A stretch of 64,000 nt of DNA from JAPOUP01 sp965203255 (GCA_965203255.1 OZ241882.1:3906001-3970000), one strand, 5' to 3'. Positions 26,939 through 37,554 are shown, counted from the stretch's first letter. Translations and numbers: made by a program. Notes: generated by a model from the sequence alone, not told the origin.

Positions 26939-28166
26939 GACTGCAGACCGGACATTTCGTCCATGAGGTGCCCTGCCGCGTCCACATCCCCCCGCCGCGC
27001 CCTCTCCAGCAACTCTCGCATTCGTCTTGTCTGATTCCCGGAACGTGTGGACCCAAGACCGAAGAGTTCCGAAAGCAGAATCTGATCAGCATCGAGTCTC
27101 GACACATCAATTCTGAACCGCCCCAGAGTGCTGCTTCCGCTCCTCTGCTGTCTCGCGACGATGATGTTCTGCCATTCCAGAGAGCCTGCAAGCAGCGGAC
27201 TGTGTGAAGTTACGATGAACTGGATTCCAGGCAAGCTTTGCGCAAGTCGTGGGAGCAGGCCCATTTGCCACTCTGGGTGAATGTGCAAGTCCACCTCGTC
27301 GATCATCACAATTCCCTCATTCCTGTCGAGGCGCCTCCCGCTAGGGCACGTCTCGCAGACATGATACAGAAGATCACCGATCCAGCCGAGCAGTGCTCGG
27401 TAACCATCCGACAGCGCCGGAAAAGGAACCCGAACCTTTCCATGCTCGAAGATGTACTCACTGTCTTCCATTTCACCCGCGAAGCGGTACCTCCCTCGAC
27501 CAAGCAGACGATTTACTAGAGTCTTTACCTGCTTGAATCGGCCTGGATTCCGAGCTTCATAGCGCGGTAGCCAGTGGCTTAAGGGAAGCAGCGAGTAAGC
27601 TTCCTCAAAGAGGCTCATGACCCGCCGTGCCCTTGAAAAGGAAGATGCACGACGCCCTGCCTCGTCGACCCGCTCGATCTTTTCCACGCGTCGATTGGCG
27701 CCGTATCCTACAAAGAAGAACGCGTCCGAACTGTCGCTGTAAATCGGATGCCAAGGCTTCTCGTCACCGTTCATCCACTTGAATCTCTCCAGGTCGCCAC
27801 GCTGGTCGACACGGACACGGAATCGATACTTGGGACATGATCAGGGAATTGCGGATTTCGGTCTTGGGAATTTGGTGTGAAGGCGGCCTCGATGAACGCC
27901 CCACCCCCTGCTGGCTGGCCCGCCTCCCGTCGCACTAGGTAATAGGGAAAGAGGCCCGACTCGGCCACCGCGGGTCCGAGGGCAGCCAAGGCAACGCCCT
28001 TCAAGAGGGTCGTCTTTCCCGAGCCATTGCCTCCGATCACCAGATTCATGTTTCGGAGCTTTGCGGAATCCGACTTGGGTTTGGCGCACAAGGCCGGATG
28101 AACAAACTCAATTGACGACCGCTTGAAAGTTCGGAATTCCCTAATCCTGATCGAGTCGATATACAT
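26935..28166 (-). pseudogene. ptuA: PtuA-like ATPase, frameshifted
   Basis: Two overlapping frames together make one Septu-type ATPase of about 410 residues. The first (28166 to 27771) has MYIDSIRIREFRTFKRSSIE and Walker A GGNGSGKTTLLKG. The second (27774 to 26935) has Walker B IVMIDEVDLHIHPEWQ and the switch motif FIVTSHSPLLAGS. The second frame stays meaningful upstream of its first ATG (YRFRVRVDQRGDLERFKW), whereas the end of the first reads as nonsense. One missing C in the GTCCCA near 27831-27836 would restore VPKYRFRVRVD. So this is a single-base deletion or assembly error; coupled translation of two halves through the ATGA at 27771-27774 is less likely. Confidence 0.75.
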
Positions 28167-29240
28167 GAGCCCAATGCTCCGACTTCAATGTCCTCTAAAT
28201 TCTGAAATTATAGCACAGAAAACACCACCGCGCGACCCCAGAGGTGGTTTGATGCTTCAGTTTTTCCTGGCAATGTTGCGATCGAATCGGAATTCTGATT
28301 CCTCTGGAAGTCGATCTTGCTGCAGGTAACGTGTCGCAGGCGGGGACGCGGGCAGGACAGAGCGACATGCTCACAGCCTTTTCCCGGTTTCGCTACCTTG
28401 GACCCGAAACATCGCGCTGCTTGTAACCGATCCTCTGCACGTGGTCACCTCGCCGCAACGTGCGAAGCCGACCCCAACCATGGCAATCGAATCGAAACTC
28501 CATGGCTTCAACCTCGCGTCTTCCGCTGGCCGCCGGATGCAGACAGCTGCTCAGCAGTGCTCCAGAGTTGGGACAAACGCAAATCGCGACGCAAGGCTTC
28601 CTGGAGTTCTGTTCTCCTGAACATCGTGCGTAGCAGTGCCAACGGTGCTCCTCGGTTCGTTGAGACCCATGCGCACAGGCGGTTAGGCCAAAATGCGTGG
28701 GTGACGTCCAATCTCTTCGTCGTAGCCAAGAGCGGCGTCAAAGAGTTTGCCGTCCTCAATTCCGACCATCTAACACTGCGTCTGGATAGCGTCAGCGACC
28801 GGTGCGTATTCCCACTGCCTTTCGGGCTCTTCGCGCTCAATTCGTCGGCGCTGAATGGAAGATCATCATTCCGGATCACAATACCCGTGCTGCCCGGCAC
28901 ACGAACGGGTCTCCCCTGAATCTATCTCCGCGAACCTAAATGACCGCGCGTAAACCGCATTCTCACCGCTTAAGGCAGGAGCCGCCATGCGGAGTCAATG
29001 CGTCTATCAGCAACAGTCTCGTTCCAGCCCAACTAGTCCTGAACGCTCTGGCCTTGGAAGCCCCCCATTCTAGATGTTGGCTGCGATTCTGACCGTATTT
29101 ACCCAACCCAGACTTGCGGGGCGCAGAGCTGTGGACTACGCGGTGCCTACAAAGTCCGGCAGGGCCAGACACTTGAGTTTATGGAAGCTGGGGCCTACAC
29201 AACCGCAACGGAACGGCCACTGGAGCGAAGAGGAGCGGCG
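28167..29240. other. Gene-free stretch between ptuA and cysteine synthase
   Basis: About 1.07 kb. Overlapping open frames of 130-200 codons exist on both strands at 28.3-28.9 kb, but neither has recognisable motifs or a convincing start, so I call no gene. Promoters for the flanking divergent genes are expected here. Confidence 0.4.
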
Positions 29241-30275
29241 ATGCAGGTTTATCGGGATCTACCCGATGCGGTAGGCAAGACGCCCCTGATCCGGCTGAAA
29301 GCCATTTCCGAAGCAACCGGATGCGAAATTTTCGGCAAGGCCGAGTTCATGAATCCCGGCCAGTCGGTCAAGGACCGCGCCGCGCTCTATATCATCAAGG
29401 ACGCCGTCGATCGGGGGAAACTAAGACCTGGCGGAACGATTGTGGAAGGCACTGCCGGCAACACCGGAATCGGTCTGGCATTGGTCGGTGCTGCAATGGG
29501 ATTCAGATCGGTGATCGTCATTCCCGAGACGCAGAGTCAGGAAAAGAAGGATATGATCCGACTCGCGGGAGCCGAACTGGTCCAGGTGCCGGCTGTTCCA
29601 TACAGGAATCCCAACAACTACGTGAAATACTCCGGTCGGCTTGCAGCAAAGCTCGCCGAATCCGAACCAAGCGGTGCGGTCTGGGCAAACCAATTTGACA
29701 ACGTAGCCAACCGGCAGGCACATATCGAAACAACCGGACCCGAGATATGGAAGCAACTCAATGGTAATGTCGACGGCTTCATCTGTTCGGTCGGGACCGG
29801 AGGTACTGCGGCGGGTGTCGGCATGGCCCTGCAACCTAAGGGCGTTACCTGTGGCATCGCCGATCCGATGGGCTCAGGTATATTCAGCCTCTACAGGGAC
29901 GGTGAGGCCAAACCGGAAGGCAGTTCGATCACGGAAGGAATCGGACAGGGCCGGATAACAGCCAACCTTGAAGGTTACATCCCTGATTTTCTCTGTCAGG
30001 TGCCAGATGAAGAGGCACTGCCCGTGATTGACGATCTGCTGTCGGCAGAAGGACTCTGCATGGGCGGTTCTACGGGAATAAACGTTGCCGGTGCGGTGAG
30101 GATGGCCCACGAGCTAGGTCGAGGAAAGACCATCGTGACGGTGCTATGCGACTATGGCACTCGGTATCAATCGAAGTTATTCAATCCACCATTCCTCCGG
30201 GAAAGGGACTTACCGGTTCCGCACTGGCTCACCGGATGTGGTCGAATTCTGCCTACCGTATTCGAGGAAGACTAG
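29241..30275 (+). CDS. cysK: Cysteine synthase (O-acetylserine sulfhydrylase)
   Basis: A 344-residue fold-type II PLP enzyme. The PLP lysine is in NPGQSVKDRAALYII, the substrate loop is GTAGNTGIGLALV and the phosphate-binding loop is SVGTGGTAAGVG. It makes cysteine from O-acetylserine and sulfide. The ATG at 29241 follows GAAGAGGAG, which is why the longer frame from 29181 is rejected. The alphaproteobacterial long form (about 340 residues) matches. The mscS-type gene starts 4 bases after its stop. Confidence 0.88.
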   Translation: MQVYRDLPDAVGKTPLIRLKAISEATGCEIFGKAEFMNPGQSVKDRAALYIIKDAVDRGKLRPGGTIVEGTAGNTGIGLALVGAAMGFRSVIVIPETQSQEKKDMIRLAGAELVQVPAVPYRNPNNYVKYSGRLAAKLAESEPSGAVWANQFDNVANRQAHIETTGPEIWKQLNGNVDGFICSVGTGGTAAGVGMALQPKGVTCGIADPMGSGIFSLYRDGEAKPEGSSITEGIGQGRITANLEGYIPDFLCQVPDEEALPVIDDLLSAEGLCMGGSTGINVAGAVRMAHELGRGKTIVTVLCDYGTRYQSKLFNPPFLRERDLPVPHWLTGCGRILPTVFEED

Positions 30276-30279
30276 TCAA

Positions 30280-32697
30280 ATGCGCTTACCTGCAACATTT
30301 GCAGCGCTCCTGTTATCGATCGTTTTCTGTGCCGGAGCACTGGCACAGGTACAGCAGCAGGAAATAGACTACGAGGCATGGGATTTGGTCGCCAAGCGCG
30401 TTGAGGCGGCGATCGAGGCCAATCGTGCCTCGGATCGGGCATTCGAGACATTGCGAGAGGAGGTCGCCGTCTGGCGAGAGCGCTTTTTACGAGGTCAGGA
30501 CGTCAACGGAGCCCGAATCGAGACACTTTCCGCTCAAATCGAAGCACTTGGACCAGCTCCCGCAACCGGAGAGTCCGAGGCGGAGGATGTAGCTGTCCGC
30601 AGAGCGGCTCTGGTCGCACAGCTGGCAAATGCACGGGCACCGGTCAGGGCCGCGGAGCTTGCATTTACGCAGGCTGACGGGCTGGCGGCTGAGATAAACG
30701 TGATTGTCCGAGACCGCCGCTCCGACAGGCTGTTTCGAAAAGATCCTTTTCCATTGAATCCGACATACTGGGGTCCGGCCTTAGATGACCTGACAGGCTC
30801 GTTCCGTGCGATTCGCGCAGAAATTGTGGAAAGTTGGAGTTCGGACGCGAAGTTGCGCCTGTTCGTCGATGGATTGCCGCGCAACATTCTTCTCTTGGCC
30901 ATTTCATTGCTTCTGCTGGCTCGGGGGCGGACAGTTCTGAGACGAGTTGCGGAACGTGCCCGCGACCGGACCTCGGGCCGCCTTCGCCAGCTTGCCGCGT
31001 TCGCCTTTTCGTTTAGCGAACTTGCCTTACCGCTTGTGGGTATCGTCCTGCTGGGATGGGCAATCGAGGCTACCGGTCTTCTCGGTGCCCGCGGAATTCT
31101 GGTCGTCGAATTCATACCATACGTCGGATTCTGCACGCTCTATCCCTACTGGTTGGCCAGCCGTTTCTTTCCAGACCCAGCGGATGCAGTTCCACAGGAT
31201 CAGGACCGGACTGCAGGAGACACAACCGTCAAGCGATCGGCAGTCCTTCTGGGGCTCATGGTTGGCCTTTCAGCTCTTCTGAAATCACTGGCCGAATATG
31301 ACGGATATTCGGAAGCAACGACCGCCACTCTGTTGTTTCCGGTGGCAGCTGTCGCTTCACTGGCACTTTTGCCCATTGGACATACAGTCCGATCCTCTGC
31401 GATCAGGGCGGCGGAAGAGAATTCCGACTCCCCTGCGGGTCGCTGGCTAGGGGCTTTAGGACGCTTAATTGCCGTCCTGGCAGCCTTTGGCGGACTTCTG
31501 GCGACCATTGGCTACCTGAATGCGGGTCTATATCTGCTAGTCGCAACGGGATGGACGCTTGCGCTTCTCGCGTTGCTGTATCTGCTGAACGACCTCTTCC
31601 ATAAAATCTACGGGCTGGTGTTGGGCCTTGACGAAAGTTCGGCACGTTCCGCTTTGATCCCAACCCTCCTGGGGCTGGCTATGGTACTGGCGTCCCTTCC
31701 AGCACTTGCGCTTATCTGGGGTGCTCGAATCGCGGATCTGACAGAACTTTGGGCAAGTGTCAGAGGGGGATTCACGCTGGGAGATGTGCGGATCGCGCCC
31801 GAGAACGCCCTTTCGTTTGCGATTGTCTTCGTAGCGTTGCTTCTGGCAACGCGGGTCGTTCAGGCCGCCTTGCGCAGCAACGTCCTTCCCAAGACACGCA
31901 TCGATCCGGGTGGACAGGTCGCAATCGTTTCAGGCGTCGGGTATGTGGGCATATTCCTCTCCGCCCTTCTGGCGACGGCTGCAGCGGGAATAAACCTCAG
32001 CTCTGTTGCCTTTGTTGCAGGTGCGCTTTCGATCGGTATCGGCTTCGGCCTTCAGAACATCGTCCAGAATTTCGTGTCGGGCATCATCCTTCTCATCGAG
32101 AGGCCTGTGTCCGAAGGAGACTGGATCAAGGTCGGCGAGCACGTGGGCATTGTGAAGAAGGTCTCCGTTCGGTCGACGGTGATTCAAACATTCGACCGTA
32201 CCGATATCATTGTTCCGAACGGCGACTTCATCTCGGGATCAGTGACCAACTGGACACGCGGAAACAAGGTAGGGCGGATCAAGGTGATGGTGGGCGTCGC
32301 CTACGGCACCGACACCCGTAGAGTTGCCAGGATCCTTCACGAAATCGCCTCGGAGCATCCTGTCGTGACAGAGGACCCTGAACCGGGCGTGGATTTCATG
32401 GGATTCGGGGCCGACAGTCTCGATTTCCGGATCAGGGCTGTGCTCAGCGACGTGAACCAGTCAGTCTCGGTCATGTCGGAGCTCAATCACAGAATTGCTG
32501 AACGCTTTGCGGAAGAGGGCATCGAGATCCCATTTGCGCAGCGGGATATCTGGCTGAGAAACCCAGAGACTCTGAGCGGAGCGGTTCCAGTTCCCAAGCC
32601 GGGTGCGAATGATCGCAGTGAACGACCTTCATCTACGGGCGATCCAGAAATCGAGCATGAATTCACCGATGGTGATACGCCCGGTGAAACTCCATGA
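30280..32697 (+). CDS. DUF3772/MscS-family mechanosensitive channel
   Basis: An 805-residue inner-membrane protein. The ATG at 30280 yields a signal peptide (MRLPATFAALLLSIVFCAGA, then LAQ). A periplasmic helical domain of about 170 residues follows (DUF3772-like), then around ten hydrophobic segments, and a C-terminal MscS core with the pore helix region GFGLQNIVQNFVSGIILLIE and the beta domain RPVSEGDWIKVGEHVG. It releases osmolytes on hypo-osmotic shock. It is coupled by ATGA overlap to the AlaX gene downstream and closely follows cysteine synthase. Confidence 0.88.
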   Translation: MRLPATFAALLLSIVFCAGALAQVQQQEIDYEAWDLVAKRVEAAIEANRASDRAFETLREEVAVWRERFLRGQDVNGARIETLSAQIEALGPAPATGESEAEDVAVRRAALVAQLANARAPVRAAELAFTQADGLAAEINVIVRDRRSDRLFRKDPFPLNPTYWGPALDDLTGSFRAIRAEIVESWSSDAKLRLFVDGLPRNILLLAISLLLLARGRTVLRRVAERARDRTSGRLRQLAAFAFSFSELALPLVGIVLLGWAIEATGLLGARGILVVEFIPYVGFCTLYPYWLASRFFPDPADAVPQDQDRTAGDTTVKRSAVLLGLMVGLSALLKSLAEYDGYSEATTATLLFPVAAVASLALLPIGHTVRSSAIRAAEENSDSPAGRWLGALGRLIAVLAAFGGLLATIGYLNAGLYLLVATGWTLALLALLYLLNDLFHKIYGLVLGLDESSARSALIPTLLGLAMVLASLPALALIWGARIADLTELWASVRGGFTLGDVRIAPENALSFAIVFVALLLATRVVQAALRSNVLPKTRIDPGGQVAIVSGVGYVGIFLSALLATAAAGINLSSVAFVAGALSIGIGFGLQNIVQNFVSGIILLIERPVSEGDWIKVGEHVGIVKKVSVRSTVIQTFDRTDIIVPNGDFISGSVTNWTRGNKVGRIKVMVGVAYGTDTRRVARILHEIASEHPVVTEDPEPGVDFMGFGADSLDFRIRAVLSDVNQSVSVMSELNHRIAERFAEEGIEIPFAQRDIWLRNPETLSGAVPVPKPGANDRSERPSSTGDPEIEHEFTDGDTPGETP

Positions 32698-33410
32698 CCG
32701 AACCGCTGTTCCGCACCGATCCCTATCTAAGGGAGGCAGATGGGAAAGTTATCGAAGTCACTGACGACGGGGACGTGATACTCGACCGCTCGATATTCTA
32801 TCCGCAGGGCGGTGGGCAGCCAGGAGATGACGGCGTAGTTCTATGGGATGACGGCGAACTGCGGGTAGTCAACGCTCTTCGACGCGAGGATGGAGCGATC
32901 ATGCTCCGATCCGAGCCCGAAGAGCCGCGACCTCCCGTCGGACGGAAGATCGTTCAAAGGCTCAATTGGATACGGCGCTATCGACATATGCGTGTGCACA
33001 CGGCGTTGCACCTGCTTTCCGTCGTCATTCCGCTGCCAGTAACTGGCGGAGCGATTGCGGCAGGGAAGGGGAGGCTTGACTTTGACATGCCTCATCCACC
33101 GCAGGACAGGGCGGGGCTGGAGGAACAGCTCAAAGAGTTGATCAAGCGTGATCTGCCTGTGGCAGAGGACTGGATCACTGATGATGGGCTGCTGGCAAGG
33201 CCTGATCTTGTGAAGACCATGTCGGTGAAACCACCAGTGAGCACTGGCAATATAAGACTGATCCGCATTGGCGAAGGCGAAGATCAGGTCGACCTACAGC
33301 CTTGCGGTGGCACCCACGTCAAGCGAACTGGCGAGATCGGCGAAATAACATTAGGTAAGATCGAGAAGAAGGGAGCGCGGAACAGGCGCGTCAACCTGCT
33401 CCTCCCTTGA
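32694..33410 (+). CDS. AlaX-type alanyl-tRNA editing protein
   Basis: A 238-residue stand-alone editing domain related to the C-terminal half of the AlaRS editing site. Zinc ligands are visible in MRVHTALHLLS (HxxxH) and LQPCGGTHVK (CxxxH). It hydrolyses Ser- or Gly-tRNA(Ala) in trans. Start overlaps the channel gene stop as ATGA. Confidence 0.88.
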   Translation: MTEPLFRTDPYLREADGKVIEVTDDGDVILDRSIFYPQGGGQPGDDGVVLWDDGELRVVNALRREDGAIMLRSEPEEPRPPVGRKIVQRLNWIRRYRHMRVHTALHLLSVVIPLPVTGGAIAAGKGRLDFDMPHPPQDRAGLEEQLKELIKRDLPVAEDWITDDGLLARPDLVKTMSVKPPVSTGNIRLIRIGEGEDQVDLQPCGGTHVKRTGEIGEITLGKIEKKGARNRRVNLLLP

Positions 33411-33558
33411 TGGTCTGCGCGAAGCGTCGGTTTGGCAATCCTGAAGCGGATTGAATATCCGATCGGTGCGTTGGCGGCGCTGTAGCAGGCCGACATATGG
33501 GCGGCGCTTATATCTATTGGCTGACTCCGGATTGCCTCGAGACCCGTGCTGGTCATCA

Positions 33559-34727
33559 TCAGGTCTCCCCGCAGACCATATCCTCGACCACAAGATTGAA
33601 CCGGTTTAGGGTACCTCCAAATCGCCAGAACAGATGGCTGGGGTTGCCGCGTGACGCAAAGCCTGACTGACTTTCCTCACCAAGTTCGAAATCCTCCATG
33701 AGAGCCGTATGGGTGATGGACAGGTTTTTCTCCCATCGCGCTTGCATTTCATAGGTTTCAGGATCTGAGCGGGGAACGAGGGTCGCAACGCATATTGATG
33801 TCAGGTCCATCGCTGGCGGCTCGAACAGAAACAACATTATTTGATCCTTCTGGACCAGGAACTGCATTGTCGGGACGACGGTGTACAGCAGATTCTGCAT
33901 CCCTTCGGATCTCCCAGTGTTCCTCGGGGACATGCCTCAGGTCAGGCATCGAAACGCGAGGTAGAACAGAACTGAAGTGCGGTTCAAACACCCGCTAGGA
34001 CGAGAGGTTGTCGGCGAAGTATGGTCCAATCGTGTCGTGATGGGTGACACGAAAATGGTACGATTACAGACCACCTTCCATCTGGATTTTCCAGTTCGCA
34101 CGAGTTTCCGGCGTTTCTTCGGCAGCGACCCGGTGATTGGCAAGGCCAATCCAATGGAAGTCCCGGTCCAGTGCGGGCAGCCATTTATCGATATCAGGCC
34201 CTTTGCCAGCATTGGCGTTTGCGACAATTCAGATGAAGCCGTGAGCTTCGTCGACAGGCAGACGTCGCAGATCGCGTTCGACACGAGGTAAGTCCGGAAA
34301 ACCTGTTGCTCCATGCGGTACGCCGCGGATCTCGCCAGTATTGGCCCCATTCCATCCATGATAGGGACAGGTAAACACCCGTTTGCATCCGGTTGCTGCT
34401 CGTTCAACTCTTGCGCCTCGGCGTCGGCACAGGTTCAGATAGGCACGAACAATGCCATCGTGATCACGTACCAGCGGTATGGGCAGCCCCATGAACTCCT
34501 TCGTCATGAAGGCGCGAGGGCCTTCGATTTCGTTTGATTGCGCCGCCACGACCGGAATGTGGGCGAAGATCGTCGCACGTTCCCGGTCAAATCTCGGTGC
34601 TTGCATAGCGACAAATCGGCGAATGGAAGATGGCGGCGTCCAGATAGGCGGCCTTCCGCGCCGCGAGGCCGATGAGTTCCCGGATCAGCTCGAGTTCTTC
34701 ATATCTCTCCATTCTGCCATCCAGCAT
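33559..34727 (-). pseudogene. Decayed Rieske aromatic-ring-hydroxylating oxygenase alpha subunit
   Basis: Fragments of one protein lie in several frames in correct order. From 34727: MLDGRMERYEELELIREL to SPICRYASTE. After a 2-base loss at ACCGAGATTTGAC the frame changes: FDRERATIFAHIPVVAAQS on to 34229, including LNLCRRRGARVE and KRVFTCPYHGWN. Another shift follows, and the last piece (33933-33559) has FLVQKDQIMLFLFEPPAMD and LNRFNLVVEDMV. The first Rieske pair should be CxH but reads CRR, so a cluster ligand is also lost. Clearly non-functional. Confidence 0.8.
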
Positions 34728-34809
34728 TCATTTGCCGATCGGTAAGTGCATGGCGTTTGGTAGCGGGTCAAGAATCGGTTATAGGCTCCGCCTCAGGAAA
34801 TCAGCTTGA

Positions 34810-35405
34810 CGCAAAGACCCCGATGCCAGGCAACGATATTTGGAGATCGCCGCGAGGTACTTTTCTGAGCGTGGTCTTCACGGTGCGAGTTTGGCGGCAA
34901 TCGCCTCGGAAGCTGGAGTGACGAAACAGGCGTTGCTGTATTTCTTCTGTTCCAAGGAGCGTCTTTATGCCGAAGTTCTTTCTGATCTGTCAGATCGCCT
35001 GACCTCCGGGGTCGATGCGGTTGATGCGATGGACTCCGTTTCACGCTTGATCAAACATCTGATTTGGAGGCCTTCACTGCACTGACCAGGCCGCAGGACG
35101 CTCGCTTGGTCATCCGTGCACTCCTTGACAGCGACATGAAGGCTCACGTTTGGCCGATCCGACCCTATTTGACCAAGCTGACTGGACTGGCCTTGGACAC
35201 ACCGCATTGGCAAGACCCTTCCGAAGAGGTGGCGCTAGCGGGACTCTGCCAGTCAATTGGTTCCGTACAATATTTTGTTGTTGCCACCCCGACTCTCCGC
35301 GGCATTTTTGGTGACCCTGCCTGTCGAGACCTGGTCTCCAATCATTCGGTCCGCATCCGTGGGGAGGTGGCAGAGTTCATCCAAAATGGAGGCCGGTGCC
35401 GATAG
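34810..35405 (+). pseudogene. Decayed TetR-family regulator
   Basis: The N-terminal part (RKDPDARQRYLEIAARYF, SLAAIASEAGVTKQALLYFF, SKERLYAEVL) is a typical TetR helix-turn-helix but has no proper start in frame, a stop codon lying immediately upstream. The C-terminal ligand domain continues in another frame from about 35064 (LEAFTALTRPQDARLVIRAL). At least two frameshifts. It is divergent from the decayed Rieske oxygenase and was probably its repressor. Confidence 0.75.
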
Positions 35406-36062
35406 CTCCGGTTCTTTCGGACGTTCCGAAATCCAGGTTTATGGCAGTTGGCTGTTGGCCCTTTGTTTCCTCGTTCCACTCAAGCGTTGCCATGGGAGAT
35501 TGGCGAAAACGGCGTTCCATGCAAACTTCTGCCTCGTCTGTGCATGCCAATTCCAAGTGAGACCCGGAACTGTGCATCGGACCGACGACGTTACCCACTG
35601 GGCAGACCCTTGCACATGGAGTAAGTCGCCGGGGCATTCCTCGCGGGAAGTGGACTTCGGACGTCGGGAGGCCGATCTCCGGAACCGAATAACTCCACGT
35701 CTATATGTGGCAGTCAAATGATGATCCTCATTTTCATTGGACTGTACCGCCTCCAATTCGACGGTTCCGGGCAAACTGGTATGCGGAAGCCGGGCACGAA
35801 ATTCCATTCATCGACCGGGCCGCCAAGAAGATCCGCGAAACGGGCTGTTGCCTTTGGAATCATTGCCGACGCGAACACTGCCACCCGTTGACGCAACCAA
35901 AGATATCCGATCGGCATTGTCGCTCGATTTCGAACTGAGGAATGTCTGTTTCCGGCGCCCCGGAAGTGTATCGTATCGCCTGTCCTTTCGACGGCTTTTC
36001 AGCCAGGAATTTCCCATGTAGCACTTGCGGGCGGATTGACGGATTCGATAGATTGCCGTTGT
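35406..36062. other. Gene-free stretch upstream of tRNA-Ser
   Basis: About 650 bases with only short frames lacking motifs. No mobile-element ends seen. Confidence 0.4.
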
Positions 36063-36152
36063 GGAGAGGTGGCCGAGTGGTCGAAGGCGCACGCCTGGAA
36101 CGCGTGTAGGCGGGAAACCGTCTCCAGGGTTCGAATCCCTGTCTCTCCGCCA
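36063..36152 (+). tRNA. tRNA-Ser(GGA)
   Basis: A complete class II tRNA of 90 bases including encoded CCA. The acceptor stem GGAGAGG pairs with TCTCTCC (one G-U), the D arm contains GGCCGAGTGGTCGAAGGC, the anticodon loop reads CTGGAAC with anticodon GGA at 36097-36099, a long variable arm follows, and the T arm contains GGTTCGAATCC. Reads UCC/UCU serine codons. Confidence 0.95.
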
Positions 36153-36325
36153 CTTGCCATCGCGAAGGCGTTTGCCCGATCCGACTACGGACGAATTTTC
36201 CGTCCCCACTTCCACTCCGGATTCAACGGGTGCTGTGTCTGACGCGTAGCGAACATCGATTGTCCGCTATCCTGCTGGAACAGGACCATGACGTCGTCTC
36301 TTCGAAGCAGGCCCAGCGCTTCGGT

Positions 36326-37468
36326 CTAGCGCCCGCTCGGACTCTCCCTCGGGCTCAATTTACGCCGCCCCGTTATCCGGAACCGATCCGCAGTGCCATA
36401 GTCCCTCAATGCAAGGCCGGCAACAAAGTCCCCGAATACTGGCCCATGCTTGAACAGATGTCCCGAACATCCACCGGCGAGAAGCACGTTTTCATGCTCG
36501 GGATGCCAGTCAGCGATGAAATTTGTGTCAGGCATGAGAATTACCTGGTTGAATTTGGAGTCAACGACACGCTCCCCGATCAGCCCCGGTAGCCTCCGGC
36601 GAATGTAGCCACGCGTGCGGTTCAGACTCGCCCGCTCGATCAGTCGTTCATCCCCGTCGAGGTCAATCGGTTGGTTCGGAATGACTACAGCCGCCTTTAT
36701 GCCCGATCCTTCCGACGATGGGAGACCGAACGAACCCTGGCCGTGATCGATCCAGCAGGGCATTTTTGCCATGTCAAAGGCGTCCGACCCGTCAGGAGTG
36801 GAGGTGTAAAGCACATTGATTCCAAGTACCGCGCTGATCGGCTTGACAGTGCGAGGAAACATATCGGCCATCCAGGCACCGGTGGCGATCACGATCACGT
36901 CCGCTTCCAGCGGCTGACCGTCCAGAATTGGCCGTTCCTGTGCATCCGTCGTCACGCGCCCGCGCTTCACTTTCCCACCGGACCTATGAAACAGGTCGAC
37001 TGTGGTTATGACGCACCGATGTGCCATGAGTAGACCTGCTTCGGGCTCGAACAGAGCATAGGATATGTCATCGACCTTGAATTGGGGAAAATGCAGCCGC
37101 ACCTCTTCAGGCGAGAAGCGGTGGTAAGGTACACCGACCCTGTCGAAAGTTTCAGGTGTGGCGTCCTCCCAATCACAGTGGCCCGCAGTCGCGAGCGTCA
37201 ACGCACCGCATTCATACATGAGATTCTGGCCGGTCTCCGCCATGAGTTCCAACCAGCGCGTTCGGCTTTCCCGTGCCCAACGCGTGTAGAAATCGTCCTG
37301 ACCTGAAATCGACCGAATCATCCTAGTATAGTCAGTTGAGGCGGCTCGGGCATGACCTGGCTCCCAACGGTCGACCAGCGTCACCTGTGCGCCTCTACGT
37401 TGCAGGTGCAGCGCGGACATCGAACCGGCTATCCCCCCGCCAACGACAGTGATATTTATGGAACTCAT
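36326..37468 (-). CDS. FAD-dependent oxidoreductase (DAO/sarcosine-oxidase-like) divergent from the microcompartment operon
   Basis: A 380-residue single-domain amine oxidoreductase with the FAD Rossmann motif ITVVGGGIAGSMSALHLQRR. The C-terminal flavin region LLAGGCSGHLFKHGPVFGDF corresponds to the FSGHGFK region of monomeric sarcosine oxidase, and N-methyltryptophan oxidase and PuuB are other relatives. It probably oxidises a C-N bond giving an aldehyde or imine. It is divergent from the glutamine-synthetase-like gene with 86 bases between them holding a long palindrome, so it very likely belongs to the same regulon. Substrate unknown. Confidence 0.8.
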   Translation of the reverse strand: MSSINITVVGGGIAGSMSALHLQRRGAQVTLVDRWEPGHARAASTDYTRMIRSISGQDDFYTRWARESRTRWLELMAETGQNLMYECGALTLATAGHCDWEDATPETFDRVGVPYHRFSPEEVRLHFPQFKVDDISYALFEPEAGLLMAHRCVITTVDLFHRSGGKVKRGRVTTDAQERPILDGQPLEADVIVIATGAWMADMFPRTVKPISAVLGINVLYTSTPDGSDAFDMAKMPCWIDHGQGSFGLPSSEGSGIKAAVVIPNQPIDLDGDERLIERASLNRTRGYIRRRLPGLIGERVVDSKFNQVILMPDTNFIADWHPEHENVLLAGGCSGHLFKHGPVFGDFVAGLALRDYGTADRFRITGRRKLSPRESPSGR

Positions 37469-37487
37469 GGAAAGTCCTTGCCATGCT

Positions 37488-37519
37488 CTGTATTTCTGTA
37501 TACTGTATACAGGATACAG
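37488..37519. promoter_or_regulatory. Nested palindromic operator
   Basis: CTGTATACTGTATACAG (37496-37512) is a perfect 17-base palindrome, embedded in a larger one formed by CTGTAT (37488-37493) and ATACAG (37514-37519). It sits in the 86 bases between the divergent FAD oxidoreductase and GS-like genes, and the core TGTATAC-N-GTATACA recurs at 44453 before the transporter operon. GntR-family regulators commonly bind such NGTATACN palindromes; no GntR gene is in the window. Confidence 0.7.
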
Positions 37520-37554
37520 TCTTCTGGCAAGTGCTGTGACTCAGGGAGAACGAT

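Noticed and set aside
28317..28919. 200-codon plus-strand frame and overlapping 130-codon minus-strand frame
   Set aside because: Neither shows a family motif or good start, and they overlap each other; left as gene-free.
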